Shown one piece after another: positions 62,613 to 64,000 of a DNA stretch of 64,000 bases. The notes beneath the pieces are model-generated. The model made no database searches. It was not told the DNA's origin and was given only the letters and a program-made list of their open reading frames with translations. Numbering within the stretch: position 1 is the stretch's first letter; the number at the start of each line of letters is the position of its first letter. The stretch is from G963674665 sp963674665 (lineage in GTDB: Bacteria; Desulfobacterota; Desulfovibrionia; Desulfovibrionales; Desulfovibrionaceae). Location: NCBI GenBank assembly GCA_963674665.2, contig CAXXPL010000005.1:372001-436000 (forward strand). The letters are read 5' to 3'. Made by a program: the position numbers and the translations under genes.

Positions 62613-64000
62613 CTAGGCCTCCCACTGGGTGTGGAAAATGCCGTCCCTGTCTGTGCGCTGATAGGTATGCGCGCCGAAAAAGTCCCGTTGGGCCTGCAGC
62701 AGATTTGCCGGCAACCGGGCGGAGCGGTATCCGTCATAATAGGCCAGGGAGGCGGAGAGCGCGGGAATGGAGATGCCGCTGTGGGCGGCCAGTGCCACCG
62801 TCTCCCGCAGGGCCTGCTGCCCCGTGGCAAGGGACTGGGCAAAGTGCTCAGCGATCAGGAGATTTGGCAGGTCGGGCTCGGTGGCGAATGCCGTGGCCAC
62901 GTCGTCCAGGAAGCGCGCCCGGATGATGCACCCGGCGCGCCAGATCCTGGCGATGGAGTCCATGGCCAGGTTCCAGCCGTACTCCTGGCTGGCGGCGCGC
63001 ATCATGGCAAAGCCCTGGGCATAGGAGCATATCTTGGCGGTGTACAAAGCCTTGCGGAGTGTTTCCACCAGGTCATTCAGATCGGGGGGCGCGTCACCGT
63101 CCGGTGCGGGTCCGGACAGCCTGTCCTGCGCCGTCACGCGTTCGGCCTTGAAGGATGAGAGAATGCGGGCCTCCACCGCTGCGTTGATGGTGTGTGTGGC
63201 CGCTCCCAGGTCAAGGGCGCTTTGCGTGGTCCAGCGGCCCGTGCCTTTCTGCCCGGCGGTGTCAAGAATGACATCCACCAGGGGGGCGCCGGTTTCCTTG
63301 TCCATGACCGTGAATATCTTTGACGTGATCTCGATGAGATAGGAGGAAAGTTCGGATTCGTTCCAGGCGGCAAAGGTGTCGGCCAGTTGCTGGGGCGAAA
63401 GTCCCCCAACTCGCGCCAAAATGTCGTAGGTCTCGGCAATGAGCTGCATGTCGCCGTATTCTATGCCGTTGTGCACCATCTTCACAAAGTGACCGGCTCC
63501 GCCCGGACCGATGTAGTCCACGCAAGGGGTGCCATCGTCGGCCCTGGCCGCGATGGCCTTGAGGATGCGCGCCACCGTGTCGTAGGAGTCGCGCGGCCCG
63601 CCGGGCATGATGCTGGGGCCGTTCAGCGCGCCTTCTTCCCCCCCGGATACCCCAACGCCCATGAAACGAATTCCATGCTCCGCGCACTCCGCCTCGCGGC
63701 GGTTGGAGTCGCGGTACAGGGAGTTGCCTCCGTCGATGATGATGTCACCAGGGTCGAGCAGGGGCAGCAGGTCCTTGATCACAGTATCAACGGCCGGTCC
63801 GGCCTTGACCATGAGGAAGACGGTACGCGGCCCGGCCAGGGATTCCACAAGCTCCGGAGTCGAGAAACAAGGCGCGAGGTTGCTGTCCAGGCCCATCTTT
63901 CGGGCAGGTCCGGCCATGAATTCCCTGGTCACCGTGTCCGTACGGTTGTACACCGCCACCCTGAACCCGTTGCGGGCCATGTTCAACGCCAGGTTCTGGC
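62613..64000 (-). CDS. gnd: 6-phosphogluconate dehydrogenase, decarboxylating, partial
   Basis: The N-terminal GxGxxG strand is beyond the right edge; the visible part starts at QNLALNMARNGFRVAVYNRT. Seen: DGGNSLYRDSNRREAE, MGVGVSGGEEGALNGPSIMPGG (substrate loop), HFVKMVHNGIEYGDMQL with catalytic Lys and Glu, and the C-terminal RDFFGAHTYQRTDRDGIFHTQW tail. Converts 6-phosphogluconate to ribulose 5-phosphate, CO2 and NAD(P)H. Upstream of the LarA-like and cupin genes on the same strand. Confidence 0.95.
   Translation of the reverse strand, partial: QNLALNMARNGFRVAVYNRTDTVTREFMAGPARKMGLDSNLAPCFSTPELVESLAGPRTVFLMVKAGPAVDTVIKDLLPLLDPGDIIIDGGNSLYRDSNRREAECAEHGIRFMGVGVSGGEEGALNGPSIMPGGPRDSYDTVARILKAIAARADDGTPCVDYIGPGGAGHFVKMVHNGIEYGDMQLIAETYDILARVGGLSPQQLADTFAAWNESELSSYLIEITSKIFTVMDKETGAPLVDVILDTAGQKGTGRWTTQSALDLGAATHTINAAVEARILSSFKAERVTAQDRLSGPAPDGDAPPDLNDLVETLRKALYTAKICSYAQGFAMMRAASQEYGWNLAMDSIARIWRAGCIIRARFLDDVATAFATEPDLPNLLIAEHFAQSLATGQQALRETVALAAHSGISIPALSASLAYYDGYRSARLPANLLQAQRDFFGAHTYQRTDRDGIFHTQWEA

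Noticed and set aside
1..64000. tRNA or rRNA genes
   Set aside because: No tRNA cloverleaf or rRNA segment was noticed on reading; a covariance search would be needed to exclude them fully.

Overview
The window reads as a chromosomal piece of a GC-rich anaerobic or microaerophilic member of the Desulfobacterota, most likely a Desulfovibrio-like sulfate reducer. The signs are a tripartite tricarboxylate transporter operon, a choline-sulfatase with remains of an anaerobic (radical SAM) maturase, many signalling proteins (chemoreceptor, HD-GYP, EAL-HDOD, bacteriohemerythrin), and recurrent G-rich/C-rich hairpin terminators. The taxonomic call is inference; no rRNA or other marker gene is present.

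Layout. (1) 1-9.2 kb, minus strand: a catabolic operon in the order periplasmic-binding-domain sensor kinase, LuxR-type regulator, TctC, TctB, TctA, fumarase/aspartase-superfamily lyase, and split UxaA-family small and large subunits (sulfolactate sulfo-lyase-like; the large subunit runs off the left edge). (2) 9.4-13.9 kb, plus strand: IclR regulator, choline-sulfatase, a wrecked sulfatase-maturase gene and a choline/betaine-type binding protein, closed by a strong terminator. (3) 14-17 kb, minus strand: a small membrane protein, threonine aldolase, and a chimeric decayed response regulator. (4) 17.4-20.5 kb: a GspE/PilB-type ATPase split by an A11 tract, and an EAL-HDOD protein.

(5) 20.5-38.6 kb: a degenerate array of about seven orphan RHS cassettes. 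Each has a GC-rich YD-repeat core piece, an AT-rich variable toxin tip and, usually, an AT-rich downstream candidate immunity gene. The cores are cut by nine copies of a 120-123 bp MITE-like palindromic element flanked by TA; a tenth copy, also flanked by TA, lies outside the array. An IS1380-family element also interrupts one core. Several toxin tips carry in-frame stop codons, while every clear candidate immunity gene is open. Three tips share a twin CX3C layout, and one is phospholipase A2-like.

(6) 38.7-57 kb: an ammonium transporter fused to a poly-HAMP chemoreceptor, a pentapeptide-repeat membrane protein with a 15-bp tandem repeat, a DUF2238 membrane protein, a dCache-GAF-HD-GYP protein beside a bacteriohemerythrin, a VWA protein with a small Cys-rich secreted partner, a 3-hydroxyisobutyrate dehydrogenase-family enzyme, a HigBA toxin-antitoxin pair, RsgA, a LysE-type exporter and MntP. 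(7) 57-64 kb: small membrane and secreted proteins, then a sugar-acid-type metabolic group: Gfo/Idh/MocA oxidoreductase, cupin, LarA-like protein, and 6-phosphogluconate dehydrogenase running off the right edge.

The strongest candidates for undescribed biology are the Amt-chemoreceptor fusion, the A11-split ATPase whose break falls between two MshEN-like motifs, and the RHS array with its embedded MITE family and twin-CX3C toxin tips.
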